The position numbers were made by a program, and so were the translations under genes. DNA of 33,582 bases, from assembly GCA_018667915.1 (NCBI GenBank), contig JABIRI010000100.1, positions 1 to 33,582 of the forward strand, read 5' to 3'. This stretch comes from Opitutaceae bacterium (GTDB lineage: Bacteria; Verrucomicrobiota; Verrucomicrobiia; Opitutales; Opitutaceae). The notes beneath the pieces were generated by a model. The model was not told the DNA's origin. It made no database searches and saw only the letters and a program-made list of their open reading frames with translations. The first letter of the stretch is position 1; each line of letters begins with the position of its first letter. Below, piece after piece: positions 15,908 through 24,538 of the stretch.

Positions 15908-16603
15908 ATGAATAACGGTTGGACGTCGATGTTACTCCTCGCCGGATTGGTGAGTTCCATGCTGCCGGCGGCAGAAACGGTTTTTTTCGAAGCGGAGGAT
16001 GGTGCGCGGATTGAGGCCGATTTATCGGGCGAAGGTGAACATGGAGTCGTGTTGGCACACGGAGGTATGTTTACGAAGGACAGTTGGGACGATCAGGTTC
16101 CGGTGTTGAACGCGGCAGGGTTTCGAACGTTGGCGATTAATTTCCGCGGACGGGGGCAGTCGACAGTCGCTCCGGACGATCCTCCTCCCGAGCGTGGGCG
16201 CGGGCTTTACCCCGTGGGCTTTTCTCCGCACTACCGGGACGTGCTCGCAGCGATAGCATTTCTGCGGGAGCAAGGCTGTGATCACGTATCCGTGGTGGGC
16301 GGAAGTATTGGAGGCGGTGCCACGGCGACGGCGATGACGGCGATTGCATCCGATCAGATTTCGGGTGTCGTTTTGCTCGCGGCGACACCAATCCAATCAA
16401 TTGGAAAGGCCAAGGGGCCCAAGCTCTTTGTGACGACGAAAGGGGATAATCTCGCGGGGATCACCCGGCAGTTTGAGGCGGCGTCCAACCCGAAAGAAAT
16501 GCTGGTGCTGAAGGGCAGTGCCCATGCCCAACATATTTTTGCGACATCTCAAAGTGATGCTTTGATCCAAGCGATTATCACATTTCTCAAAAACGTGAAA
16601 TGA
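15908..16603 (+). CDS. Secreted alpha/beta hydrolase
   Basis: A 231-residue alpha/beta-hydrolase-fold protein with its own signal peptide (NNGWTSMLLLAGLVSSMLPAA). Visible fold features are the oxyanion-hole region VLAHGGMF, the strand-turn NFRGRGQS, the nucleophile elbow GGSIGGG (Ser as nucleophile) and a late His in GSAHAQHIF that would complete the triad. The acid is probably the Asp of TTKGDN. It would hydrolyse an ester or similar bond outside the cytoplasm; the substrate is unknown. The ATG at 15908 directly follows AGGAGG, which is too close for ideal SD spacing. The reading frame is continuous with the NrtS-like segment upstream, so a longer product beginning at 15560 cannot be excluded. 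Confidence 0.75.
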   Translation: MNNGWTSMLLLAGLVSSMLPAAETVFFEAEDGARIEADLSGEGEHGVVLAHGGMFTKDSWDDQVPVLNAAGFRTLAINFRGRGQSTVAPDDPPPERGRGLYPVGFSPHYRDVLAAIAFLREQGCDHVSVVGGSIGGGATATAMTAIASDQISGVVLLAATPIQSIGKAKGPKLFVTTKGDNLAGITRQFEAASNPKEMLVLKGSAHAQHIFATSQSDALIQAIITFLKNVK

Positions 16604-16655
16604 CGCGTTCTCGCCCCGAAGGTGCGACCGCAAAAGAAGAAGCCCCGTGGGTAGA

Positions 16656-18299
16656 CTAGTAGCTCACCACTTGGCCGTCGATTAGGAGCTGTGCGCGGAG
16701 TTTGGCGTAGTCCACATCTTGCACGGGAATATTGTCGTCGATCGCGATGCAGGCGGCGGTGGCGGCGCTTTGTCCTAGAATCATGAATACGGGCTCCATG
16801 CGGATGGAGCCGAAGGCGATGTGGGAACTGGAAACACACACGGGTGCGAAAAGATTTTCACACTGTTCTTTGCGAGGGACGAGGGAACCGTAGGCGATTT
16901 GGTAGGGTTTGCACTTCACCCCGATGTCGCCCTCGTTCTGCACGTAACCCTCGGGCGTGATGTAGCGTTGAACGTTGTGGGAATCCAGAGTGTAGCTGCC
17001 CATGCCGATAGGCTGAGGTGTGGGCGAACGTTGCAGGAGTTCGTTCTCGGTCATGACAAAGTCGCCCACCATGCGTCGCGCTTCCCGGATGTAGAGTTGG
17101 TGGGGCCAGTTGCCATTGTCGGTGAACTCATCCTTAGGCAGGCCCCAGGTATTCATCTCGGCCTGGACTTCGGAGGGCACGCGGGGATCCGTGGCGATAA
17201 AGTAGAGCCAGCCTTTCTGGTAGTCTTCGTGCTCTTGGAAGATGGCGCGGCGTTCGGCGTAGCTGCCTTCGGGGTAATCGTAGTTCATCCCAATGTTGTC
17301 GGAGCTCATGGGCCCGTGATTGTTGGTATCGGTCTTGTGGTTGGGAATAGGGTCGAACTTTTGGAAAGTTTCGCGCCAACCGGCATCAAAGATGCGGACC
17401 AATAACTCGTATTGGCTGGGGTCGTAGTTGTCGGGCCGGGAAAACGGAATGCGGTTGGTTGGGTCGTTGGTCAGACACATGCGGAAGCAGTAGGCCTGCA
17501 CCTTGTTGTCGCCGGCGTGTTTCTCGCCGGGGTGCTCGACACTGATGCGCGGAAGCACGCCACTCGAGGGGTCGCCGGGGATGACGTAGGGGTCGATGCG
17601 TTGTTGGTCGGGAATGGCATCGAAATGATGACCGTGATGCAGGACTCCAGTTTGGACGCCGTTCCATTCCTCGCCGTAAGTGTCTTTGCTCTCTCGGCCT
17701 ACGTGATAGTCGATGCCAGCTGCCGCGATCAGATCGCCCTCGTAGGTTGCATCCATGAAAATTTTGCCGCGGTAGGCCGTCCCATCGAGGGTGCGAAATT
17801 CGGTGATGCGACCATCCACCACCGTAACACCGCCGGGGCTACGATCCAGCCATGCGTCACGCACGATCTCGATATCGTAGTCGCGCACGAAATCTTCGAA
17901 CACGCCCTCGGCGGCGTGGGGTTCGAAGATCCACATGGTGCGTTCATCGCCATCGATCGCCGGGGTGCCTTGGCCTTTGTTCCCGTATTCGTTCTTACTC
18001 TGCTGGCGCCAGGAATCGTCCTCGTCATAGTGTTTCCAGATACGGTGGTAGAATTCGCGGGCGAGCCCACCGATGACCGCTTTGTTGCCGGTATCGGTCC
18101 ATCCGAGTCCACCGCTGCTGAGCCCGCCGAGATGTCGATCTGGTGAAACGACGATGACGGACTTGCCCATTTTTTTGACCTGAACCGCTGCGGTGATTGC
18201 GGCGGAGGTCCCACCGTAGATGACAACATCAGCTTGTCGCGCGCCCATGGTCAAGAGGGGCAGCGAAAGGAGGAAGAGAAGCGGGATAGGTTTTCTCAT
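16656..18299 (-). CDS. Secreted FAD-dependent oxidoreductase (FAD_oxidored family)
   Basis: A 547-residue protein of the PF12831-type flavoprotein family, often found in polysaccharide loci of Planctomycetes, Verrucomicrobia and Bacteroidetes. It has a signal peptide (RKPIPLLFLLSLPLLTMGA). The FAD-binding turn is VVIYGGTSAAITAAVQ, a variant of GxGxxG, and SPDRHLGGLSSGGLGWTDTG is the conserved second FAD contact. The acceptor motif EGDLIAAAGIDYHVGRES and the C-terminal ILGQSAATAACIAI are also typical. It probably oxidises a sugar or sugar-derived substrate in the periplasm. It is convergent with the alpha/beta hydrolase (52 bases apart) and lies downstream of the PAS-AraC gene on the same strand, so that regulator may control it. 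Confidence 0.85.
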   Translation of the reverse strand: MRKPIPLLFLLSLPLLTMGARQADVVIYGGTSAAITAAVQVKKMGKSVIVVSPDRHLGGLSSGGLGWTDTGNKAVIGGLAREFYHRIWKHYDEDDSWRQQSKNEYGNKGQGTPAIDGDERTMWIFEPHAAEGVFEDFVRDYDIEIVRDAWLDRSPGGVTVVDGRITEFRTLDGTAYRGKIFMDATYEGDLIAAAGIDYHVGRESKDTYGEEWNGVQTGVLHHGHHFDAIPDQQRIDPYVIPGDPSSGVLPRISVEHPGEKHAGDNKVQAYCFRMCLTNDPTNRIPFSRPDNYDPSQYELLVRIFDAGWRETFQKFDPIPNHKTDTNNHGPMSSDNIGMNYDYPEGSYAERRAIFQEHEDYQKGWLYFIATDPRVPSEVQAEMNTWGLPKDEFTDNGNWPHQLYIREARRMVGDFVMTENELLQRSPTPQPIGMGSYTLDSHNVQRYITPEGYVQNEGDIGVKCKPYQIAYGSLVPRKEQCENLFAPVCVSSSHIAFGSIRMEPVFMILGQSAATAACIAIDDNIPVQDVDYAKLRAQLLIDGQVVSY

Positions 18300-18396
18300 G
18301 TCTGGGTGAGACTGACGGGATTGGTGTTGGGTTACATCTTAATCTCCCGGAGTGTGGATAGGAGAGAAAGACGGATGGGGCGAGGGATGATCATGA

Positions 18397-19122
18397 TCAG
18401 GCTGTGGATTTGCGGTATTTTAACGGCAGGGTGCCGAAGTGGTTTTTGAATTGGCGGGTGAAGGAGCTGTGGTCGTAGAAACCACTCTCGAGGGCGATTT
18501 CGGTGATGCTTTTGGAGGTGGATTTGAGGAGGTCGGCGGCGATGAGGACGCGGAGGCGCAGGATGTATTCGCGGGGACTGATGCCGAAGCGTTGTTTGAA
18601 GAGGCGTTCGAGATGGCGCTGGGAGAGACCGGATTCGGCGGCCAACGTGGGGATGTGGATGGTCTGTGCGATGTGGCTCTTGATGAGCTCGACGACTTTG
18701 GTCACGGGATCGTCGGCGGCATCGAAGGCACGTTCGTAGGGTTGGATGAGTCCGCAGATGGCAGCGACCTTTTCGTCGTGATCGAAGATGGGGTATTTGT
18801 TGGTGATGAACCACTCGGGCAGGCGATCGCGGGCGGGGAAGAGTTCGACGAGATTGAGCAGTGGTTTGCGGGTGCGGAAGACGGTGCGGTCATCGGCCTC
18901 AAACTTGTCGGTCATGTATTTGGGAAAGATATCCACATCGAGTTTTCCCATGACGTCATCGATGGAGTTGAGACCGCAGTGCTCGAGGAAGCGCTGGTTG
19001 CCGAGGAAGAGGCGCCGCTCTCGGTCCTTGGCGAAGAACATCACATTGGGAATGTGCTCGAAGAGGCGGTGGAATTCGCCGCCCAGACGGAAGTTGTCGA
19101 GTTGGGGTGTGAATGACGACAT
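18397..19122 (-). CDS. PAS-AraC family transcriptional regulator
   Basis: A 241-residue regulator. The N-terminal part (about 15-130, FEHIPNVMFFAKDRERRLFLGNQRFLEHCG) is a PAS fold rather than the cupin sugar-binding domain common in AraC. The C-terminal part (about 143-240) is an AraC double helix-turn-helix: IPTLAAESGLSQRHLERLFKQRFG and SITEIALESGFYDHSSFTRQFKNHFG, the second being the family signature. It should bind DNA near the divergent gfo/idh gene and perhaps the FAD oxidoreductase gene on its own strand. The effector is unknown and could be redox, heme or a small ligand bound by the PAS pocket. The start ATG at 19122 leaves a 152-base divergent promoter region. Confidence 0.88.
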   Translation of the reverse strand: MSSFTPQLDNFRLGGEFHRLFEHIPNVMFFAKDRERRLFLGNQRFLEHCGLNSIDDVMGKLDVDIFPKYMTDKFEADDRTVFRTRKPLLNLVELFPARDRLPEWFITNKYPIFDHDEKVAAICGLIQPYERAFDAADDPVTKVVELIKSHIAQTIHIPTLAAESGLSQRHLERLFKQRFGISPREYILRLRVLIAADLLKSTSKSITEIALESGFYDHSSFTRQFKNHFGTLPLKYRKSTA

Positions 19123-19274
19123 GGCGAAAAAATACCAATATTAGAACCAAATAATACAAGCTGTTTCGGTAAAAATGGCGTAGGATTGATAAATCGGAAT
19201 TGCTGTTCCCCAAAGTTATCCGACTCCGAGTGCCCCGCTCGGCTACCTCACTTTCTTAACCCCGTTATTTTCTT
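19123..19274. promoter_or_regulatory. Divergent promoter region between araC-like and gfo/idh genes
   Basis: An AT-rich 152-base gap. ACCAATATT (19134-19142) and ACCAAATAA (19146-19154) form a 12-base-spaced direct repeat near the regulator's start, a plausible AraC-type half-site pair. A short stem CCGAG/CTCGG (19226-19242) lies closer to the gfo/idh gene. Neither is a firm call. Confidence 0.35.
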
Positions 19275-20399
19275 ATGCCTGACCAGATCAATGTCGCCCT
19301 CGTGGGGCTCGGCTTTGGCGCCGAGTTTATCCCGATTTACCAAAAACATCCGCAGGCGAACATCGTCGCGATCTGCCAACGAAATGAGGAGTCGCTGAAT
19401 AAAATCGGTGACGAGTTTGGGATCGAGAAACGGTATACCTCTTACGAAGAGTTGTTGGCCGATCCGGAGATCGATGCAGTGCACATCAATACCCCTATTG
19501 GCAGTCACGCGCCGCAGTCGATCGCCGCGCTCAAGGCCGGCAAGCACGTCGCTTGCACCGTGCCGATGGCAACGACGGTGGATGAGTGTGCCACGATTTG
19601 TAAGCTCTGTGAAGAGACCGGACTGACCTACATGATGATGGAGACCGTCGTCTATAGCCGGGAGTTTCTGTTTGTGAAGGAGCTCTTCGATAACGGCGAG
19701 CTGGGGCGCATCCAGTATCTGCAATCGAGTCACCAACAGGACATGGCGGGATGGCCGAGTTATTGGGATGGGCTGCCGCCGATGCATTACGCGACGCATT
19801 GCGTGGGGCCGGTGCTGGGATTGCAGCACAACCGTGCGGAGACGTTGTCGTGTTTCGGGTCGGGCCGGATTCAGGAAGAGATGATCGGCATCCATGGTTC
19901 ACCGTTCGCGATTGAGTCATGCCAGGTGACATTCAAGGATTCGGACGTTTCGGCGCGGATCATCCGGTCGCTCTACAACACGGCCCGACAGTATCGGGAA
20001 AGTTTCGACGCTTACGGCTCCAAGAAGAGCTACGAGTGGCCGCTGGTCGAAGGCAAGGATCCGGTAATTCATACCATCGGAAAACCGGAACCCGAGATCC
20101 CCGAAAAAGTGACGGTGCCGGACTACGCGCACCGTTTGCCGGAGGAGATCCGGCCATTCACCGGGCGTGGGGTTTATGACTCGGGCGACAATCAACATTT
20201 GTCATTTACGCAGGGCGGGGGACACGGCGGATCACATCCGCATCTGGTGCATGAGTTCGTGAGCGCGTTGCTTGAAAAACGCGCGCCTTATCCGAATGGG
20301 CCGGAATCGGCTAACATCACGTGTGTTGGAATCCTCGCCCACGAATCCGCCATGGAGGGTGGGGCACTGAAGCGCATGCCGGAGTTTACGCTGAAGTAG
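19275..20399 (+). CDS. Gfo/Idh/MocA family oxidoreductase
   Basis: A 374-residue cytoplasmic NAD(P)-dependent oxidoreductase. The Rossmann motif VALVGLGFGAEFIPIY is at the N-terminus, and a substrate-binding C-terminal domain with YATHCVGPVLGL holds the expected catalytic His. The usual E-K-P motif after strand beta-5 is here CTVPMATT, so the Lys normally used in catalysis is absent; some family members have lost it and act differently. It would oxidise or reduce a sugar or inositol-like substrate. It is divergent from the PAS-AraC regulator and followed by the ThuA-like and cytochrome genes on the same strand, a set often seen together in PVC bacteria. No Shine-Dalgarno sequence is evident before the ATG. 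Confidence 0.88.
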   Translation: MPDQINVALVGLGFGAEFIPIYQKHPQANIVAICQRNEESLNKIGDEFGIEKRYTSYEELLADPEIDAVHINTPIGSHAPQSIAALKAGKHVACTVPMATTVDECATICKLCEETGLTYMMMETVVYSREFLFVKELFDNGELGRIQYLQSSHQQDMAGWPSYWDGLPPMHYATHCVGPVLGLQHNRAETLSCFGSGRIQEEMIGIHGSPFAIESCQVTFKDSDVSARIIRSLYNTARQYRESFDAYGSKKSYEWPLVEGKDPVIHTIGKPEPEIPEKVTVPDYAHRLPEEIRPFTGRGVYDSGDNQHLSFTQGGGHGGSHPHLVHEFVSALLEKRAPYPNGPESANITCVGILAHESAMEGGALKRMPEFTLK

Positions 20400-20420
20400 G
20401 GGGTGGTGAGGCAGGATATT

Positions 20421-20452
20421 TTAACCACAGATGGACACCGATAAACACAGAT
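20421..20452. repeat. CACAGAT phased repeat, copy 2
   Basis: A 32-base element starting TTAACCACAGATGG, 29/32 identical to 14258-14289, with the middle unit altered to ACCGAT. It lies between the gfo/idh stop and the thuA-like start, and could be read through in the mRNA. Confidence 0.7.
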
Positions 20453-20475
20453 TTGGATGCACTCAGGGCAGGAGA

Positions 20476-21381
20476 ATGAGATCGATATTCGCTTTCGTTG
20501 GGATCGCGATTCTCGGTCTGACCTTGGGCCAATCCGTCCTCACTGCGTCCTCCGCGCCCAAGAAGGTTGTTTTCATTTCCGGCAAGCCGAGCCACGGTCC
20601 GATGTCCCACGAACATCGAGCCGGAAACATCATTCTCGCCCGAGCTCTTACCGCGGCCGATCTGAACATCACACCGGTCGTTTTACCGGAGGATGGTTAT
20701 CCCCGGGACTCCTCCGTCCTCGCCGATGCCGACACCATTGTCGTCTTCTCTACGGGCCACAAAGGGCATTTGCTGAATCCCCACCTCGACGAATTCGACG
20801 CGCTGATGAAGCGCGGCGTCGGCGTGGTAATGATTCACTGGGCCACCGAGGCGGAGAAAGGTAAACCGGCTGAAAAATTCCTCCAATGGATGGGCGGGTT
20901 TTGCGATCTCGATTGGTCGGTCAATCCGCACTGGGCACCGCAGTTTGAGACCTTTCCCGATCATCCCATTGCCGAAGGAGTGGAGCCTTTTCACACCCAT
21001 GATGAGTGGTATTATCACATGCGTTTTAATGATGACCTCGCTGGAGTGACTCCGATTCTTTCGGCCTTGCCCGGACCTGAAACGCTCCGCCGACCGGATG
21101 GAGCACGTAGTGGCAATCCCCACGTGCGTCGCGCCGTGGCCAACGGCGAAAGCCAACACGTCGGATGGGCCTATGAACGCCCGGATGGCCAGGGGAGGGG
21201 ATTCGGATTTACCGGTGGCCATAATCATGTGAGTTGGCAGGACGACAATTACCGAAAGGTCGTGCTCAACGCCATCCTTTGGACGGCCCACGCTGAGGTT
21301 CCCACCGGTGGCGTCTTGTCCGCCACACCCACCGATACCGAAATCCGCGCCAACCTGGACGACAAAAGTAAGCGTCACTGA
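20476..21381 (+). CDS. ThuA-like domain protein, secreted
   Basis: A 301-residue protein of the ThuA / trehalose-utilisation family, which has a class I glutamine-amidotransferase-like fold. After a signal peptide (RSIFAFVGIAILGLTLGQSVLTASSA) come KKVVFISGKPSHGPMSHEH, a strand DTIVVFSTGHKGHL, and GVGVVMIHWATEAEKGKPAEKFLQWMGG, where a Cys nucleophile of true amidotransferases is lacking. GRGFGFTGGHNHVSW marks the C-terminal part of the fold. Its biochemical role is unknown; in PVC bacteria such genes are commonly beside Gfo/Idh and cytochrome genes, as here. I chose the ATG at 20476 at the signal peptide. The upstream in-frame ATG at 20431 lies inside the repeat region. Confidence 0.82.
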   Translation: MRSIFAFVGIAILGLTLGQSVLTASSAPKKVVFISGKPSHGPMSHEHRAGNIILARALTAADLNITPVVLPEDGYPRDSSVLADADTIVVFSTGHKGHLLNPHLDEFDALMKRGVGVVMIHWATEAEKGKPAEKFLQWMGGFCDLDWSVNPHWAPQFETFPDHPIAEGVEPFHTHDEWYYHMRFNDDLAGVTPILSALPGPETLRRPDGARSGNPHVRRAVANGESQHVGWAYERPDGQGRGFGFTGGHNHVSWQDDNYRKVVLNAILWTAHAEVPTGGVLSATPTDTEIRANLDDKSKRH

Positions 21382-21397
21382 CTCACTCCTGGGAACC

Positions 21398-21413
21398 CCG
21401 AGCTCTAGCTCGG
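21398..21413. terminator. CCGAGCT palindrome between thuA-like and cytochrome genes
   Basis: CCGAGCT and AGCTCGG flank a two-base centre. It is not followed by a T-run, so it is a weak terminator candidate at best and may be a DNA-level palindrome. Confidence 0.3.
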
Positions 21414-21440
21414 CCCAATCCTCCTCCGCTCCTTTTCCCC

Positions 21441-24434
21441 ATGTTCTCTTATCCCCTCCGTCGCCTCGCGATTCTCACTTCAACAGTAATCCTCGTCAGT
21501 CAACCCACGTTCGCGCAGCAGGGTTTTCCGGTAGCCCCCGGCACCGGCCTACCGCCGACCGAGGCCGCCGCCGCCATGGCCCTGCCCGAGGGTTTCAAAT
21601 CCACCCTCTTTGCCGGTGAGCCCGACGTGCATCAGCCCATCGCCTTCACGATTGATGAACGCGGCCGTCTTTGGGTCATCGAAAACTACTCTTACCCCAA
21701 CTGGTCTCCGTATGGAAACGACCGCATCCTCATCATGGAGGATACCGACGGCGACGGCTCCTTCGACACCAGCAAGGTGTTCCATGATCAACTCAACTTC
21801 GCTACCGGCATCGCCGTCGGTCATGGTGGGGTCTGGGTCGGTTCAGCCCCTTATTTACTCTTTATCCCCGACAAAAACCAGGACGACGTGCCCGATGCGC
21901 AACCCCAGGTCGTGCTCGATGGTTGGGGCTATCAAGACCTTCATGAAACCCTGAACAGTTTTGTCTGGGGCCCCGATGGTTGGCTCTACGGCAATCAAGG
22001 CATCTTCACCCACTCCAACGTCGGGGTGCCGGGCGCCAAAGATCACCAACGCACCCCGCTTAATGCCTGTGTCTGGCGCTACCATCCCACCAAGAAAATC
22101 TTTGAGATTTTCGCCGAGGGCATGAGCAACCAATGGGGACTCGATTTCAACGACGTGGGTGACGCCTTTGTCACCGCCTGCGTCATTCCCCATCTCTACC
22201 ACGTGGTGCAGGGCGGTCATTATCACCGGCAAGCCGGCCAACATTTTAGTCCCTATACCTACGGTGATATTCAGACGATCGGTGATCACCTGCATTATGA
22301 CACGGGAGTGGAATGGTCAGACGCCCGATTCGGAGCCGGGGGCACCGATGCCGCCGGCGGAGGTCACGCTCACGCGGGCACCTTGATCTATCTCGGCGAC
22401 AGTTTCCCCGCGGAATACCGCGACACGCTTTTTACCCACAACATCCTCGGAAACCGGATCAACCGCGATCGGCCCGAACCTTCCGGTTCGGGTTACATCG
22501 GACGACATGCCTCCGACTTCATGATCGCCAACGACGGCTGGTTTCGCGGACTGCGCCTCGAGTTGGGTCCGGATGGGTCCATCTTTGGGAGCGATTGGTA
22601 TGACGCTCGCGCTTGCCACCAACAACGACCCCAGGATCGCTCCAATGGTCGCATCTACAAATACAGCTACGGCGATACCACCGCGGAGACCATCGATCTC
22701 AAAAAACTCCCGAGTGCCGAGCTCGTTAAACTGCAGCTCCACCCCAACGAGTGGCAGGTGCGCCGCTCCCGCTTGATCCTGCAGGAACGTGGGTTTGATG
22801 CCGCGGTTCAGACGGCTCTCGTCGAGATCATTCGCACCCACGACGATCCCACGCGTCAATTGCGTGCGCTCTGGACGTTGCACGTTTCCCGAGGCCTGAG
22901 CGAAGACCTCGCCTTCGAGTTTCTTAACTCCGCCACCGACCACGTCCGGGCCTGGACGGTCCAGCTGACTTGCGAAGATCGCAGCCCTTCCGCCGCGCTC
23001 CGCGCGCGCTTCGCCGACCTCGCGCAGAACGATTCCTCCCCGGTGGTTCGTCGCTTCCTCGCTTCGGCAGCGCAACGGATCAAACCGGCGGACCGCTGGT
23101 CGATCGTCGAGGCGCTCCTCTCGCACGGTGAAGATGCGAAGGATCATAATTTGCCGCTGCTTTATTGGTTCGCCGCCGAACCGCTCGTCACCCTCGATCC
23201 GGCCCGCGCCTTGGCCTTGGGGCAATCTACGCCCATCGCCTCCATTCGCCCCTACTTTACGCGACGCCAAGCCGAAGCCGTCGCGAACGCGGCGGGGGAA
23301 TCGGGCGACCAACAAAAGGACGGCATGCTATCGCTCATCTCCGCGTTGGCGGAATCAACCGACCCGGCCTATCACCTCGAGGTTTTGGGCAGTCTGCTCA
23401 GCGCGACGGAAGGTCAAAAAAATCTCACTCCTCCTGATACTTGGAGGCACACCTACGCGAAACTGAGTGCGAGTCGTGACCCCAAAGTCGTGGATAAAGC
23501 CGATGCACTTGCCGCGCGTTTCGGAGACCGCTCCGTCTTCCGCACCAAACAAGCGATCGTCCGGGATTCCTTTGCGCCGCTCTCCGCCCGCCAAGCCGCG
23601 TTGCGGGTGCTCACCGATCGGCGCAATTTCCAGCAAACGCCTCTTTTCCAATCTCTCTTGACGGAACCGGGATTGCGGCTGGGTGCCTTGCGCGCACTCG
23701 CTCCTTATGATGTGCCCACCACACCTCCGGCCATCCTCAAGGTTTACGCCAGTTTTTCCACGCCGGAAAAAAGCCAGGCCCTCTCCGTGCTGACGCAACG
23801 CGCGTCCTACGCCCACGCCCTGCTCGATGCCATTGAGCAAGACGCCATTCCGGCTTCGCATCTCGACGCCAGTTCGCTCCGACAATTGCGTCTCTTGGGC
23901 GATGCCGCGCTCACTCAACGGGTGGACAAGATTTGGGGCGAAGAACCGGAATCTCCCAACAACGCCGTCGCCGCCATCGGACGTTGGAAAAGTGAACTCA
24001 CTTCTGAGCGCATCAGCGCGGCGGACCTCCGCAACGGCAAGACGCTCTTCATGCAAAACTGCGCCTCTTGCCATGTGCTCTTTGGTGATGGGCATGAGCT
24101 GGGTCCGGAGCTGACCGGGTCCAATCGCACGGATCTCGACTACCTCCTGGCCAACATCGTGCAGCCCAACGATACGATTGGGCGCGACTACCTTCTGACC
24201 GTCATCGAAACCAACGATGGCCGCAACGCCTCTGGCATCGTTAAACGTGAGTCAGCTGCTTCCGTCACCATCGCGAACCCCGCGGAGACCGCTACGTTCG
24301 CCACCTACGAGATCAAATCACTCAAGCGTCTAGAAGTCTCCCTCATGCCTCCCGGCCTACTCGACGCTCTCACCAAATCCGAGGCCGCCGATCTCGTCGC
24401 TTACCTGCAATCCCTCGGACCTCTCAAAGAATGA
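21441..24434 (+). CDS. PVC-type membrane-bound dehydrogenase with HEAT-like repeats and cytochrome c
   Basis: A 997-residue secreted protein of the 'PVC-type heme-binding CxxCH protein' class. A signal peptide (FSYPLRRLAILTSTVILVSQPTFA) is followed by a propeller dehydrogenase-like domain (about 40-430, with FTIDERGRLWVIENYSYPNW and RILIMEDTDGDG). Next is a helical HEAT-like region (about 440-840), then a C-terminal cytochrome c with CASCH (C874, C877, H878), where LGPELTG and a late Met (VSLMPPG) could give the sixth heme ligand. It probably oxidises a sugar-like substrate and hands electrons to the respiratory chain. It follows the ThuA-like gene by 59 bases in a likely operon with gfo/idh. 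I chose the ATG at 21441 at the signal peptide. Confidence 0.9.
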   Translation: MFSYPLRRLAILTSTVILVSQPTFAQQGFPVAPGTGLPPTEAAAAMALPEGFKSTLFAGEPDVHQPIAFTIDERGRLWVIENYSYPNWSPYGNDRILIMEDTDGDGSFDTSKVFHDQLNFATGIAVGHGGVWVGSAPYLLFIPDKNQDDVPDAQPQVVLDGWGYQDLHETLNSFVWGPDGWLYGNQGIFTHSNVGVPGAKDHQRTPLNACVWRYHPTKKIFEIFAEGMSNQWGLDFNDVGDAFVTACVIPHLYHVVQGGHYHRQAGQHFSPYTYGDIQTIGDHLHYDTGVEWSDARFGAGGTDAAGGGHAHAGTLIYLGDSFPAEYRDTLFTHNILGNRINRDRPEPSGSGYIGRHASDFMIANDGWFRGLRLELGPDGSIFGSDWYDARACHQQRPQDRSNGRIYKYSYGDTTAETIDLKKLPSAELVKLQLHPNEWQVRRSRLILQERGFDAAVQTALVEIIRTHDDPTRQLRALWTLHVSRGLSEDLAFEFLNSATDHVRAWTVQLTCEDRSPSAALRARFADLAQNDSSPVVRRFLASAAQRIKPADRWSIVEALLSHGEDAKDHNLPLLYWFAAEPLVTLDPARALALGQSTPIASIRPYFTRRQAEAVANAAGESGDQQKDGMLSLISALAESTDPAYHLEVLGSLLSATEGQKNLTPPDTWRHTYAKLSASRDPKVVDKADALAARFGDRSVFRTKQAIVRDSFAPLSARQAALRVLTDRRNFQQTPLFQSLLTEPGLRLGALRALAPYDVPTTPPAILKVYASFSTPEKSQALSVLTQRASYAHALLDAIEQDAIPASHLDASSLRQLRLLGDAALTQRVDKIWGEEPESPNNAVAAIGRWKSELTSERISAADLRNGKTLFMQNCASCHVLFGDGHELGPELTGSNRTDLDYLLANIVQPNDTIGRDYLLTVIETNDGRNASGIVKRESAASVTIANPAETATFATYEIKSLKRLEVSLMPPGLLDALTKSEAADLVAYLQSLGPLKE

Positions 24435-24454
24435 GGTTTGGGGGAGTCTGGTCC

Positions 24455-24489
24455 CGCATTTCCGAATGCGACCCCGGAAGGTCGTGACC
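24455..24489. terminator. Overlapping small stem-loops after the cytochrome gene
   Basis: CGCATT and AATGCG (24455-24470, loop TCCG) overlap CGACC/GGTCG (24469-24484). Next to them is GGTCGTGACC (24480-24489). They lie 20 bases past the stop codon and could end the gfo-thuA-cytochrome transcript, although no T-run follows. Confidence 0.4.
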
Positions 24490-24538
24490 GATTTTAGGAA
24501 GCCCTTGCAGATGGTGCCGCCAACCGTATTTTCGGTGC

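Noticed and set aside
17412-18146. Open frame of 244 codons opposite the FAD oxidoreductase
   Set aside because: It is a shadow of the real gene on the minus strand; no domain or start context supports it.
18439-19116. Open frame of 225 codons opposite the PAS-AraC gene
   Set aside because: It is acidic, Gly/Glu-rich and antisense to a gene with an unmistakable AraC signature.
21398-21413. CCGAGCT palindrome as a strong terminator
   Set aside because: It lacks a T-run and sits between genes that look co-transcribed, so I list it only as a weak candidate.
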